A DNA stretch of 16,759 bases from GWF2-50-93 sp049297395 (GTDB lineage: Bacteria; Verrucomicrobiota; Lentisphaeria; Victivallales; GWF2-50-93). Shown here in pieces: positions 6,830 through 15,372 of the stretch. A program made the translations under genes and the position numbers. The stretch covers positions 1 through 16,759 of the forward strand of contig JBAQUG010000225.1 of the NCBI GenBank assembly GCA_049297395.1, in the 5' to 3' direction. The notes under the pieces are model-generated. The model had not been told where the DNA came from, made no database searches, and worked only from the letters and a program-made list of their open reading frames with translations. The stretch's first letter is position 1. Each line of letters starts with the position of its first letter.

Positions 6830-8254
6830 ATGGGAAAACCAAGAGGTTTCATAGAAATACCAAGAAAAGAACCTGGGTACAGGCCTAAGGAAGAGCGTAT
6901 TCTCGATTTTAATGAAGTCGAGAAAAGGCTTAACGATGAGGAACTCAGGGAACAGGCAGCCCGTTGCATGGACTGTGGTATTCCTTTCTGCCATGGTTGC
7001 GGATGTCCTTTGGGCAATGTTATTCCTGAATGGAACGACCTTGTCTATCACGGTCATTGGAAAGAAGCCCTCGAACTGCTTTATTCAACCAACAATTTTC
7101 CGGAATTTACCGGCAGAATATGCCCGGCACTTTGCGAAGCAGCCTGTACAGTGGGGCTAAACAGTGAGCCGGTATCTATCCGTCAGATAGAAATCAATTT
7201 AATCGAAAAAGGCTATAAGGAAGGGTATATTGTACCACGTCCTCCGGAGAGAAGAACGGGTACAAAAGTCGCTGTCGTGGGTTCTGGACCTGCAGGACTG
7301 GCAATTGCCGACCAATTAAATCATATGGGACATAGCGTCACTGTTTTTGAACAGGACCAGAAGATTGGCGGTATCTTAAGATATGGTATTCCTGACTTCA
7401 AGCTGGACAAGAAAATCATCAGAAGAAGAATTGATTTGATGTCTGCCGAGGGCATTGTTTTTGAAACTGGAGTTTCCATAGGAAGGGATATGTCGGCAAA
7501 TTATCTTCTGAGCCGTTTTGATGCCGTCTGCCTGGCCTGTGGATCACGCGAACCAAGGGATTTGAATATTCCCGGACGCGATCTTGACGGTGTTTATCTT
7601 GCCATGAGTTTCCTGACCCAGCAGAACAAACGGATTGGAAGGGAAAGCTTCGCATGCAAGGAAATTTCCGCCAAAGACAAGAAAGTTGTCGTCATCGGTG
7701 GTGGAGATACGGGTTCTGACTGTGTTGGAACTTCCATCCGGCATGGTGCAAGCTCAGTTGTACAGATAGAAATCATGCCAAAGCCCCCGGAGACACGCGA
7801 TCCATCAACTCCTTGGCCGCAGTGGCCTTACGTCATCAGAACCTCCAGCAGCCATAAAGAAGGCTGTGAGCGGATGTGGAATGTCATGACAAAGTCCTTT
7901 GAGTCTGAAAATGGAAAGCTCAAGGGATTGAACTGCGTGAAAGTCGAATGGGAGACGGATTTGCTTGGACGTCCGAAGGCTTTTAAAGAAGTTCCGAATT
8001 CCGAATTCAATATTCCTGCGGATCTCGCACTCATATCAATGGGATTTACAGGTGTAGAGAAAAAAGGAATGATCTCAGACATAGGGATAAAACTTGCCAA
8101 GAACGGTACTATCGCCATCGACGAGAACGGCATGACCAATGTCAAAGGTGTTTTTGCCGCAGGAGATGCCGTTGCAGGAGCCTCTCTAGTTGTCAGGGCA
8201 ATCGCCGCCGGTCGCGACCTCGCCGAAAAAGTGAACAAATATCTCGAGAAATAG
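6830..8254 (+). CDS. gltD: Glutamate synthase (NADPH) small subunit
   Basis: The beta subunit takes electrons from NADPH through FAD and passes them through 4Fe-4S clusters to the FMN of GltB. The N-terminal ferredoxin-like region has C46, C49, C54, C57 and C59, then C98, C102 and C106, as expected for two low-potential clusters. GSGPAG (151-156) is the FAD-binding Rossmann motif and GGGDTGS (290-296) the NADPH-binding one. A final GVFAAGDAVAGASLV segment is the conserved FAD-contacting end of the fold. The 474 residues are the normal length. The gene starts 18 bases after gltB with GGAG in the gap, so the two are co-transcribed. Homologous subunits occur in other flavin oxidoreductases (for example NADPH-dependent ferredoxin reductases), but the neighbour settles the assignment. 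Confidence 0.97.
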   Translation: MGKPRGFIEIPRKEPGYRPKEERILDFNEVEKRLNDEELREQAARCMDCGIPFCHGCGCPLGNVIPEWNDLVYHGHWKEALELLYSTNNFPEFTGRICPALCEAACTVGLNSEPVSIRQIEINLIEKGYKEGYIVPRPPERRTGTKVAVVGSGPAGLAIADQLNHMGHSVTVFEQDQKIGGILRYGIPDFKLDKKIIRRRIDLMSAEGIVFETGVSIGRDMSANYLLSRFDAVCLACGSREPRDLNIPGRDLDGVYLAMSFLTQQNKRIGRESFACKEISAKDKKVVVIGGGDTGSDCVGTSIRHGASSVVQIEIMPKPPETRDPSTPWPQWPYVIRTSSSHKEGCERMWNVMTKSFESENGKLKGLNCVKVEWETDLLGRPKAFKEVPNSEFNIPADLALISMGFTGVEKKGMISDIGIKLAKNGTIAIDENGMTNVKGVFAAGDAVAGASLVVRAIAAGRDLAEKVNKYLEK

Positions 8255-8289
8255 GGCTGATTGAGGCTGTATATGGCTGAGTTTTTGAT

Positions 8290-8340
8290 AGAGGATCTAA
8301 ATTTTACGGATCATGCAACTCGGCTTTCTATCCCTCTTTT
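8290..8340 (+). terminator. Weak candidate terminator after gltD
   Basis: AGAGGAT (8290-8296) can pair with ATCCCTCT (8330-8337) with one bulged C, followed by a short T-run (8337-8340). The loop is 33 bases long, so this is not a strong intrinsic terminator. It is offered because gltD and bamA converge here and the 105-base gap should contain some stop signal. Confidence 0.22.
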
Positions 8341-8359
8341 GCAATTGCTTTTCATCTGA

Positions 8360-10699
8360 TTACGGCGGACTCCACGTCATTCCTAGATTGAAATGGAAAC
8401 GTAACTTGCTGCTTTCCCCATCCTGATTGTTGAGTATGGGATATGCCAGATCAAGCTTGACGGGAGCATTGAAATAGGGAAGTTTTATTCTCAATCCATA
8501 ACCTGCACCTATGTTGAAATCATTCATGCTGAAATTCCAGGCATTTTCCTTTACCTGTCCGATGTCGCAGAATATTGCACCACGTATGAATTCATAGATG
8601 GGATGTGTGACTTCAACGTTGGCAAGAAGCATAGACTCACCGCCATAGGCCTTGTTGTCGCTGTCTACGGGGGAGATCCTGCGATATGAGAAACCCCTTA
8701 CCGAATCTCCGCCACCAAGGAAATATCGTTCATAAATAGGGGCCAGATCCCCGTGGTTGCTGAATGTATCTACCTGCCCCATTTTCATTCCGGTATGCAG
8801 TACAAACCAGTCGTTTATAAACGAGTAGTAGTTGCTCGCCAGAGCCTCGAACTTATAATAGTTGGTTGTCCCTCCGAACGCTTTAGAGTTCAATTCTCCC
8901 AATGCGCTTACAAGATATCCGTTAGTTGGGTCGGTAATATTGTTCCTCGTATCCCTGGCAAGAGTAAGAGACCATTTGCTTACTATGCTGTTCCCTTTTG
9001 AATCCTGGAAAATCTGGGACAGATCGTTATCCATATGATAGACTTTGACCTGCTCAATAGTGTAGCCCAGCTTTACGCTGTTCCTGTCGTCATCGGGATT
9101 AATCAACCACGGGAAATACGGAAGTGAAAAAGGCTTTGTAAGGCTGAATTTGCCTCCAATGTATCTTTCATCCCAGTATTCATAAGTCCTTTCAGTGTAG
9201 AATCCCGACATGTCAAGACTCAGGGGTATGTCAAAGAGCCAGGGGTCGGTGAATTGCAGGTAGAAATTGCTCAGATCCACACCATATTCAGCATGAAGCT
9301 TGAGCCTCTGCCCTCCCCCGACGAAATAATTCCACGGATCCAGGAGATCAAAATTTGACTGTGAAAGTTCGACTATTCCAGACACGTTGTCAGAATCCGA
9401 ATAGGCGCCTCCGATGGAAAATTTTCCAGTATCTTTCTCTTCGACATTTATATCAACATCCTTTTTCCCTGGCTCATCGGAATTTACAGATACTATGTTG
9501 ACTTTCTCGAAATAGTCCATGCCCATAAGGCGTGACTTGCTGGCATCCAGCCTGTTGTTGTCTACAGGATCCCCCGGTTGTATGGCAAGTTCGCGGCGGA
9601 TGACCTTGTCCTTTGTGTTGTGGTTCCCGGAAATGTGCACGTTCTTGACAGTATACGGCTCTCCCTCTGTTATCCTGTATTCAATGTTCACAGTATGGGT
9701 TTTGAAGTCAGGAATCCTCACCGGCCTGCACTGGAAATCGGCATATCCGAGCGGATAATATTTGTCTCCTATTGATTCAATATCCTTTTTCTCTATGCGG
9801 TTGTCGAATACATCATCGGTTTTAAGGTGGAGAAAGGGGATGAGTTCATCGTTTGAGAACAACTTATTCCCAGTCACTGAAACTTCAGCGATCCTATATG
9901 GCTCTCCCTCTTCCAGATTGAAGGTTATGTCCACATATTCGGGATTTGAATCCTCCTTGACGTCGACACTGGTGACCTTGCAGTCAAGATAACCGAGATT
10001 CCAGTAGAGATCCTTGATCCTGTCCTTGTCTACCTCTATCTCGTTTTTTTCATATAGTCCCATGTTCAGGAGCCAGCTGAGATAGGAATGCTGCGTGGCG
10101 ATGCTGTTTTTAAGCTTCCATGATGAATATGCCGTGTTGCCTGTGAATAGGACATCATTAACCTTCAGTCTCAGGTTTTCGGTTATATTTATCGTAAGTT
10201 TAACAAATCCATCTCCGTCATCCTCCGTACTATGGCTTATTATTACGGAGTTATAACCCTTGTCGATGTAGTATTTCCTAATGTTGGAAAGAGTTTTCTG
10301 GAGTTCCTGATCGTTCAAGGCCTCATTGAGTTTCACAGTGACCTTGTCCTTGAATTCCTCATCTGTGAATTTCTTGTTCCCCTTAAAAACAATGGCCTTG
10401 ACTTTAGGCTTTGAAACAAGTTTCATGGTGATATTGACTTTTCCATCGGCAGTTTCAGAGGTTTCCGCCAGGACGTCAAGGAAGTTTCCAGTGGAATAAA
10501 GCCGTTTGATGTCTTCATCCAGGATTTTCTGGTCGAATGCCTCCCCTTTTTTGCACTGCATGTTGTACTTGAGCATTTCGTCAGGGAAGGCATAGCCTTT
10601 CTGCTCGAATTTGACATCGTTGATTTCAGCAGATATCAAACTGAGCGAGAAAATAAAGAACGCAATTATTGTGTATAACGCTTTGACAGTAAACGACAT
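8360..10699 (-). CDS. bamA: Outer membrane protein assembly factor BamA
   Basis: BamA is the central subunit of the BAM complex that folds and inserts beta-barrel proteins into the outer membrane. The frame opens upstream at a TTG (10741), but ATG 10699 is preferred: it gives a clean signal peptide (MSFTVKALY, hydrophobic core, LISA cleavage) and AGGGG lies about 11 bases upstream. The 779 residues contain five POTRA repeats (about 25-95, 99-175, 178-266, 270-345, 348-422), several with the GN-x-x-F/T-x-x-E pattern, then a 16-strand barrel. The essential loop-6 VRGF motif is at 667-670. The end, FHFNLGMTW, matches the C-terminal beta-signal of E. coli BamA, plus an extra SPP. It lies 116 bases downstream of dnaB; lpxD and skp, common neighbours elsewhere, are not here. 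Confidence 0.95.
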   Translation of the reverse strand: MSFTVKALYTIIAFFIFSLSLISAEINDVKFEQKGYAFPDEMLKYNMQCKKGEAFDQKILDEDIKRLYSTGNFLDVLAETSETADGKVNITMKLVSKPKVKAIVFKGNKKFTDEEFKDKVTVKLNEALNDQELQKTLSNIRKYYIDKGYNSVIISHSTEDDGDGFVKLTINITENLRLKVNDVLFTGNTAYSSWKLKNSIATQHSYLSWLLNMGLYEKNEIEVDKDRIKDLYWNLGYLDCKVTSVDVKEDSNPEYVDITFNLEEGEPYRIAEVSVTGNKLFSNDELIPFLHLKTDDVFDNRIEKKDIESIGDKYYPLGYADFQCRPVRIPDFKTHTVNIEYRITEGEPYTVKNVHISGNHNTKDKVIRRELAIQPGDPVDNNRLDASKSRLMGMDYFEKVNIVSVNSDEPGKKDVDINVEEKDTGKFSIGGAYSDSDNVSGIVELSQSNFDLLDPWNYFVGGGQRLKLHAEYGVDLSNFYLQFTDPWLFDIPLSLDMSGFYTERTYEYWDERYIGGKFSLTKPFSLPYFPWLINPDDDRNSVKLGYTIEQVKVYHMDNDLSQIFQDSKGNSIVSKWSLTLARDTRNNITDPTNGYLVSALGELNSKAFGGTTNYYKFEALASNYYSFINDWFVLHTGMKMGQVDTFSNHGDLAPIYERYFLGGGDSVRGFSYRRISPVDSDNKAYGGESMLLANVEVTHPIYEFIRGAIFCDIGQVKENAWNFSMNDFNIGAGYGLRIKLPYFNAPVKLDLAYPILNNQDGESSKLRFHFNLGMTWSPP

Positions 10700-10714
10700 G
10701 TTCTTGAAAACCCC

Positions 10715-10745
10715 TGAGAGTTGAATAAAGTCGAAAAGCAATAAG
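10715..10745 (-). promoter_or_regulatory. Possible bamA promoter
   Basis: The AT-rich dnaB-bamA gap, read on the minus strand, has a TTGAAA hexamer followed by TATAGA and TATCTT hexamers; TTGAAA with TATCTT at 16 bases is the best pair. Neither element is strong and the exact boundaries are uncertain. A promoter is plausible because the 116-base gap is much larger than others in this gene series, but read-through from dnaB is equally possible. Confidence 0.2.
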
Positions 10746-10815
10746 ATATTCTATATCCCGCTAATTTCAAAAAAGTTGCGTAAAAAAGGATGATTATGAA
10801 TCTCGGGCAGGCAGG

Positions 10816-12249
10816 TCATCTTTCAGGGACATCTTCGTCGCCATATCGTGAACGTGATCCAAACGAGGCGGTAAGGGGGAAGAAGGAAAGTGGTATTCTT
10901 CCAGGTTCGCCGTTCCTATTCTTCTCAATTATGAACTCAGCTTCGAGGCCTTTGAGCTTTTCTTCTTCGGAGGCATCCTTCTGCTTTTCAGTATCCCTGT
11001 GTATGAATCCTACAATATCGGCATCCTGTTCGATGGATCCGGACTCCCTGAGATTACTCAACTTGGGTATTCCGCTCTTTTGCATTTCGGTTGCTCGGTT
11101 CAACTGTGCGAGGACAAGTATTGGAAGACTGAGTTCCTTTGCAAGTGATTTTATCCCGGCTGAAATAAGGGAGACTTCCTGCTGGCGGTTGTCATTTTTC
11201 CTATCGACATCGGCTTTCATCAGCTGCAGATAGTCTATTACAATCAGGTCGATCTTGTTCTGGGACTTCAATCTTCTCGCCCTTGCCCTCATTTCCATGA
11301 CCCTGAGGGCAGGGGTGGGATCGATAAGTATCCTCGAGTTGCTAAGAAGCGTTGCCGCTCCAGTTATTCTCTGCCATTCCCCCTTGCTTTGGGTCTTATC
11401 GCGGAAATTTCTTTCAGATACTCCAGCTTCGGCACAAAGTATTCTTCTGGCGATCTGTTCTGCCGTCATTTCCATTGTGAACATGAGAACGGATTTGGGA
11501 TGCTGTGCGCGAAGGGCGACATTTCTCAGGATGCTTAACGCAAGAGATGTCTTTCCTACCGCCGGCCTTGCGGCAATAACGAACATTTCGCCGGGTTTCA
11601 TACCCGTAATTTTATCGTCAATGTCAGCATAACCCGTCGAAATGCCGACAACATTTTCGTCTTTTCTTGAAAGCTTCTGGAGATAATCGACAGTTGGCTT
11701 GAGCAGATCCTTCATTTCAAAGATAGTCAGCTTCTTGCCTAGTTCATTGGCTTCGAGTATGGATTTCTCCACTTCATCAAGAATTTCGGTGGCTTCCTTT
11801 TCAGAGGCGAAGCATTTTTCCGAGGCTATCGCGCAGGCGTCAATTATCCGTCTGAGAACCGCCCTGTCATGAACCATCTGGCACCAGGTTTCCAGATTGG
11901 CCGTAGTGGCGATCATGTTCTGCATTTCCATCAGGTAGGAGTCTCCGCCTACCTGGTCAAGAATCCCCTTGTCAGAAAGGGATTTTGCTACGGAGATATG
12001 ATCGATTCCAGCTTCCTTGGCATGGAGTTCTATGATGGTATCATAGATTTTTTGGTGTGAATCTGAGTAGAAAGCCCTGGCGGTCCCTAGCTTTTCTATT
12101 GCAGTATCGGTGGCCGCCGGGGAATCAATAAGCATTGCACCCAGAACAGCTTTTTCAGCGTTCAGGTCATGGGGCTTAGGCCTGTCTTCCCGGATAAGAT
12201 TAGGCTTTTTTCTCTCCGCCCCCTTCGGATCTTTTCCGTTAAATGCCAT
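10816..12249 (-). CDS. dnaB: Replicative DNA helicase DnaB
   Basis: DnaB is the hexameric 5'-3' helicase that unwinds DNA ahead of the replication fork. The 477 residues show the N-terminal domain from about 27 (HDLNAEKAVLGAML, where most DnaB proteins begin) to about 170, and the RecA-like C-terminal domain from about 190. Walker A is ARPAVGKTS (227-235), the catalytic glutamate is E260 in FTMEM, and Walker B is LIVIDYLQLM (335-344, D339). NLRESGSIEQDADIV (399-413) contains the conserved late motif. No intein is present. ATG 12249 is only four bases from the rplI stop, so translation is probably coupled; there is no strong Shine-Dalgarno of its own. The first 25 residues are basic and variable, as usual. 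Confidence 0.97.
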   Translation of the reverse strand: MAFNGKDPKGAERKKPNLIREDRPKPHDLNAEKAVLGAMLIDSPAATDTAIEKLGTARAFYSDSHQKIYDTIIELHAKEAGIDHISVAKSLSDKGILDQVGGDSYLMEMQNMIATTANLETWCQMVHDRAVLRRIIDACAIASEKCFASEKEATEILDEVEKSILEANELGKKLTIFEMKDLLKPTVDYLQKLSRKDENVVGISTGYADIDDKITGMKPGEMFVIAARPAVGKTSLALSILRNVALRAQHPKSVLMFTMEMTAEQIARRILCAEAGVSERNFRDKTQSKGEWQRITGAATLLSNSRILIDPTPALRVMEMRARARRLKSQNKIDLIVIDYLQLMKADVDRKNDNRQQEVSLISAGIKSLAKELSLPILVLAQLNRATEMQKSGIPKLSNLRESGSIEQDADIVGFIHRDTEKQKDASEEEKLKGLEAEFIIEKNRNGEPGRIPLSFFPLTASFGSRSRYGDEDVPER

Positions 12250-12253
12250 TTTT

Positions 12254-12703
12254 TCAGGCTTTTACAACCCAGATTTTAAGAGTGGCAATAATATCGTTGT
12301 GGAGTTTTATTTCAACACTGAAATTGCCAATCTCCTTGATGGGCTTGTCAAGCTTGATTCTTCTTGCGTCAATTTCAACACCCTGCTTTGCGGCTTCTTC
12401 GGCAATAAGATGGGTCGTCACTGAACCGAAAAGCTGATTGTCCTCTCCGGCCTGCATCGGAATAGTAAGCTCGAGTTTTGCAATCTTATCGGCAAGAACC
12501 TTGGATTTTTCAAGTTCATTCTTGCGTTTCTCCTCGATCTTACCCTTTCTTGATTCAAGCTGGCGCATTGCTGCGGCTGAAACTTTTACTCCAAATCCCC
12601 TGGGTATGAGGTAGTTCCTGGCATGTCCCGCAGCTACGTTGACCGTATCTCCCGCATTACCAAGGTCTTCAACATCTTCAAGCAAAATAAGTTTTACGTT
12701 CAT
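12254..12703 (-). CDS. rplI: 50S ribosomal protein bL9
   Basis: bL9 binds 23S rRNA near the base of the L1 stalk and helps keep the reading frame. The open frame extends ten codons further upstream, but ATG 12703 is chosen because GGAG lies seven bases before it and the protein then begins with the canonical MNVKLILLEDVEDLGNAGD. The bL9 signature (GHARNYLIPRGF) follows at about 26-37, then the long connecting helix (about 40-75) and the C-terminal RNA-binding domain with NQLFGSVT. At 149 residues it has standard length. It sits between rpsR and dnaB. Confidence 0.97.
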   Translation of the reverse strand: MNVKLILLEDVEDLGNAGDTVNVAAGHARNYLIPRGFGVKVSAAAMRQLESRKGKIEEKRKNELEKSKVLADKIAKLELTIPMQAGEDNQLFGSVTTHLIAEEAAKQGVEIDARRIKLDKPIKEIGNFSVEIKLHNDIIATLKIWVVKA

Positions 12704-12746
12704 GATATGTCTCCAAAATTTTGTACGGTGCAATCCGTATCAGTTA

Positions 12747-13001
12747 TTACATGACAAGAGCCATGTTCCTGGCTTTTTTTATAGCAGATGCAAACATCTT
12801 CTGGTGTTTGGAACAGTTTCCAGTGACTCGTCTGGAAAGAACCTTGCCCTTTTCAGTCTGATACTTGCGGAGCATTTCGACATCCTTGAAGTCGACATAC
12901 GGAATGTTGTTCTCGCAAAGACGGCATGTCTTACGGATGTTGATCCTCGGTTTTCTTTTCATCCTTGGTCTAGACGTTGTATTGGTCGTTCTCGGTGGCA
13001 T
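12747..13001 (-). CDS. rpsR: 30S ribosomal protein bS18
   Basis: bS18 binds next to bS6 on the central domain of 16S rRNA. The 84 residues include a zinc-ribbon form of the protein: C26 and C29 (TCRLC) with C63 and H66 (NCSKHQ) make a CxxC/CxxH set, the so-called C+ version found in many bacteria but lost in others. The tail TGNCSKHQKMFASAIKKARNM is the conserved RNA-binding end. AGGAG in the 26-base gap after ssb supports the ATG at 13001. Together with rpsF, ssb and rplI it forms the usual ribosomal cluster. Confidence 0.97.
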   Translation of the reverse strand: MPPRTTNTTSRPRMKRKPRINIRKTCRLCENNIPYVDFKDVEMLRKYQTEKGKVLSRRVTGNCSKHQKMFASAIKKARNMALVM

Positions 13002-13027
13002 TTTATGTTCTCCTAATTGTTTTATTA

Positions 13028-13552
13028 TTAAAATGGAATATCGTCGGCCGGTTCCGAATCTACTTCAAAAATATCCTCCGGTGCAGGAGGAGGATTCTGC
13101 TGCTGCTGTGCCTGTTGTCCCTGCTGGGGCTGGGGAGGTCCTGACGGGCTGCTTGGCTGTTTCTGCTGATGTGTCTCCTGTCCCTGGATCTCATTTGGAT
13201 CCCCTGCCGGACGTCCTGCTGCTGAATTGAGGAACTGTATTCTTTCGGCAACAACAAAAAGACGCGATCTGTTCTTCCCGGTTTCCTTGTCCTGCCATGA
13301 ATCCAGCTTCAGCCTTCCTTCCACGAAAACCTGGGATCCCTTCTTGATGAAGCGGTTGCATGTCTCCGCCTGGCGGCCCCACACGTTTATGTCTATGAAG
13401 GAGACTTCCTCCTTCTTCTGTCCGTCTGAGGTCATATACTGCCTGTTTACTGCAATCCTGAAGTCGCAGATTGCCGATCCCTGAGGGGTATATCTCAGTT
13501 CAGGATCCTTTGTAAGGTTCCCGATGAGGAGGACTTTGTTTAAATTAGCCAT
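13028..13552 (-). CDS. ssb: Single-stranded DNA-binding protein
   Basis: SSB coats single-stranded DNA in replication, repair and recombination as a homotetramer. The OB-fold occupies about residues 1-110, from MANLNKVLLIGNLTKDPELRY through VNVWGR-like (INVWGRQAE) to LFVVAERIQFL. A disordered linker rich in Gln, Pro and Gly (about 115-160) follows. The acidic C-terminal tip DDIPF (170-174) is the conserved docking peptide for partner proteins. The 174 residues are normal. The place between rpsF and rpsR is common in many phyla and may let SSB supply follow ribosomal protein expression. ATG 13552 has only a weak GGAT upstream. Confidence 0.96.
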   Translation of the reverse strand: MANLNKVLLIGNLTKDPELRYTPQGSAICDFRIAVNRQYMTSDGQKKEEVSFIDINVWGRQAETCNRFIKKGSQVFVEGRLKLDSWQDKETGKNRSRLFVVAERIQFLNSAAGRPAGDPNEIQGQETHQQKQPSSPSGPPQPQQGQQAQQQQNPPPAPEDIFEVDSEPADDIPF

Positions 13553-13580
13553 GTTTCAGATCCGGTTTTTAATTATGAAA

Positions 13581-13928
13581 TCACATCTGATCGTCGTCGG
13601 AGACGAGCTTCTTCTTCGTATCAGCTGAAACGATCTTTGATCTTGGGTCGAACATGAAGGTCTGCATCCTGACTATTCTTTTGTCAAGACGATACTTGTC
13701 CTTCACTTCCTTGACCTTGGCTTCATCAATTGAAAAAACGAAATCATAGTATATTCCGCTTTTTTTCTTTTCGATCTTCCTGGCGAACTGCTTTCTTCCC
13801 ATCGGAACTACTTCGTCCACTGTCCCGCCAAGGCTCTTGATGAGTCCGGTGATTTCTTCAGCAAATACCTTGCCCTGGTCGTCGACCTGGCGTTCATCAA
13901 GAATAAAAATTGATTCGTACTTTTTCAA
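13581..13928 (-). CDS. rpsF: 30S ribosomal protein bS6, TTG start
   Basis: bS6 pairs with bS18 on the 30S platform. The start is TTG at 13928: GGAGG (plus-strand CCTCC, 13937-13941) lies eight bases upstream and the protein then opens with the typical KKYESIFILD. No ATG lies nearby in frame. The 115-residue product shows the expected ferredoxin-like order of strand, helix, strand (IEKKKSGIYYDFVFSID), helix (YRLDKRIVRMQTF), and a charged C-terminal tail ending in DDDQM. In many bacteria S6-S18 binds its own leader mRNA; I could not see a clear leader structure here. Confidence 0.96.
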   Translation of the reverse strand: MKKYESIFILDERQVDDQGKVFAEEITGLIKSLGGTVDEVVPMGRKQFARKIEKKKSGIYYDFVFSIDEAKVKEVKDKYRLDKRIVRMQTFMFDPRSKIVSADTKKKLVSDDDQM

Positions 13929-13951
13929 ATTGAGAACCTCCGTTAATATTC

Positions 13952-14581
13952 CTATTTTTCTTTTTTTACATCATCGGCGCCGTCACCAAGAAGGCGGCCG
14001 TTATACTCATTCATGGCCTTGTCAAGCCCGCGGTAAAGCAACAATTTAACTGCTTCCGCTGCCATATCAATTACTTTTGAGAACAAATCGGACTCTCTTT
14101 CATCGAATTCAGAAAGCACATAATCAGCCTTGTCCGGCCTGTCAGCCCTCCTGCCTATTCCAATCCTCAGCCTTGCGAAATCAGCAGTACCCAGCACGGC
14201 GATGACAGATTCAACTCCCTTATGCCCTGCGCTTCCGCCTCCAGTGCAGAAACGGATCTTTCCCAGTGGAAGATCCATGTCGTCATACATGAGGAGCAGA
14301 TCTCCGGCTTCAAGGCCGTTCTTCCTCATGAAGGATGAAACACACTGTCCGCTCAGGTTCATGTACGTCTGGGGCTTTACCAGCCAAAGACGTTCCCCCC
14401 TGCATTTCCCCTCCTTCAGTATTCCTCCGTCAATCTTCTTTTCAACGAACTTTCCTGACAGTCCTCTTCCAATTGCGTCAGCAGCCATGAATCCCGCATT
14501 GTGCCGGGTCCGGCTGTATTCACTGCCTGGATTTCCCAGCCCTGCAATTATGCGGAACCTCTGTTCTTCTCCGGAAAACAT
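13952..14581 (-). CDS. pth: Peptidyl-tRNA hydrolase
   Basis: Pth cleaves the ester bond of peptidyl-tRNAs released early from ribosomes, recycling tRNA. The 209 residues carry the family core: IIAGLGNPGSEYSRTRHN with N17 and catalytic His27 (E. coli His20), KPQTYMNLSG with N75, and YDDMDLPLG with D100 (E. coli Asp93). The segment corresponding to E. coli GGHNG reads SAGHKG, so the position of Asn114 is Lys121 here. The start is ATG 14581, with a poor upstream AAG and about nine residues before the usual beginning of the domain. It lies 26 bases after rplY and 23 before rpsF. The last 20 residues are polar and end in VKKEK. Confidence 0.95.
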   Translation of the reverse strand: MFSGEEQRFRIIAGLGNPGSEYSRTRHNAGFMAADAIGRGLSGKFVEKKIDGGILKEGKCRGERLWLVKPQTYMNLSGQCVSSFMRKNGLEAGDLLLMYDDMDLPLGKIRFCTGGGSAGHKGVESVIAVLGTADFARLRIGIGRRADRPDKADYVLSEFDERESDLFSKVIDMAAEAVKLLLYRGLDKAMNEYNGRLLGDGADDVKKEK

Positions 14582-14607
14582 AAAAACTTATTATAAAAGG
14601 AGAAATT

Positions 14608-15354
14608 TTATTTCTTCTTCTCTTTCTCTTTGCCCCCGGCATCCTTGGCAGAAGCTTTGTCCTTGCCTGCGGCACCTTCAGCTTCTTCTCCTTCTTCAAG
14701 CTTCTTGCCTTTTGCCCCGACGACCTCAGGTTCGGCAGCAGCACCCTCGGCACCTTCGGCAACGGCGCCTTCAGCGGTGGCAGTGGCTTCTTCCTCGATA
14801 CGCAGCCTGATGACGTGGAACACTATGCTGTCCGGCGCGGGAACTGCGGTAACGCCTTCAGGAAGCTTGAGTTCGTTGACATGTATGCCCTTGTCGAGTT
14901 CAATTCCGGTGATCTCAACCTCGATGCTTTCAGGAATATCCTTGGGAAGACATCTGATTTCCATCTTGTGGATGAGCTGTTCAAGCACACCTCCCTGTAT
15001 GATTCCAACTGGAGTTCCGTGACCGATGACGTCGACGGATGTAGTGATGAGTTCGTCCATTTTTACTTCAAGGAAATCGACGTGGAGTGTCTTTCCATTC
15101 AAGTAGTCGAACTGGACATCCTTGACAAGGGCGTTGACGGCATCCCCTTTTTCAGACTTCAATTCCACAAGGTGGATGTTCCCGTGCTGGAGGATCTTCT
15201 TCCATTCATTTTCCACGAGAAGGTAAGGGGTCGCCTTTTTTCCGTGCCCATAGAGTATTCCTGGAATTTTCCCTTCCCTGCGGGATTTTCTGGAGGAGCC
15301 AGAACCAAAGTCGGTTCTTTCCATTACGCTCAGCACATTCTTCATTTTGTTCAT
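14608..15354 (-). CDS. rplY: 50S ribosomal protein bL25, CTC (general stress) type
   Basis: bL25 binds 5S rRNA. The 248-residue product is the long CTC/TL5 form: an N-terminal 5S rRNA-binding domain (about 8-95, with GKIPGILYGHGK), a second beta-domain (about 100-187, with DITTSVDV-like and HVNELKLPEGV stretches), and a low-complexity tail of about 60 residues rich in Ala, Glu, Gly and Lys that ends in KEKEKKK. The tail is longer than in many CTC proteins. AAGGA about ten bases upstream supports ATG 15354; a second Met is at codon 4. The gene lies 18 bases after prs and before pth, an order found in many bacteria. Confidence 0.94.
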   Translation of the reverse strand: MNKMKNVLSVMERTDFGSGSSRKSRREGKIPGILYGHGKKATPYLLVENEWKKILQHGNIHLVELKSEKGDAVNALVKDVQFDYLNGKTLHVDFLEVKMDELITTSVDVIGHGTPVGIIQGGVLEQLIHKMEIRCLPKDIPESIEVEITGIELDKGIHVNELKLPEGVTAVPAPDSIVFHVIRLRIEEEATATAEGAVAEGAEGAAAEPEVVGAKGKKLEEGEEAEGAAGKDKASAKDAGGKEKEKKK

Positions 15355-15372
15355 GTTAGATAAATCCTTATT

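Noticed and set aside
10740..10815. Intrinsic terminator after dnaB
   Set aside because: Only a four-pair GATT/AATC stem precedes a T-run; too weak to call.
14815..15363. 182-codon plus-strand frame opposite rplY
   Set aside because: It is the mirror of the bL25 gene, without a promoter or ribosome site; the minus-strand protein is clearly the real product.
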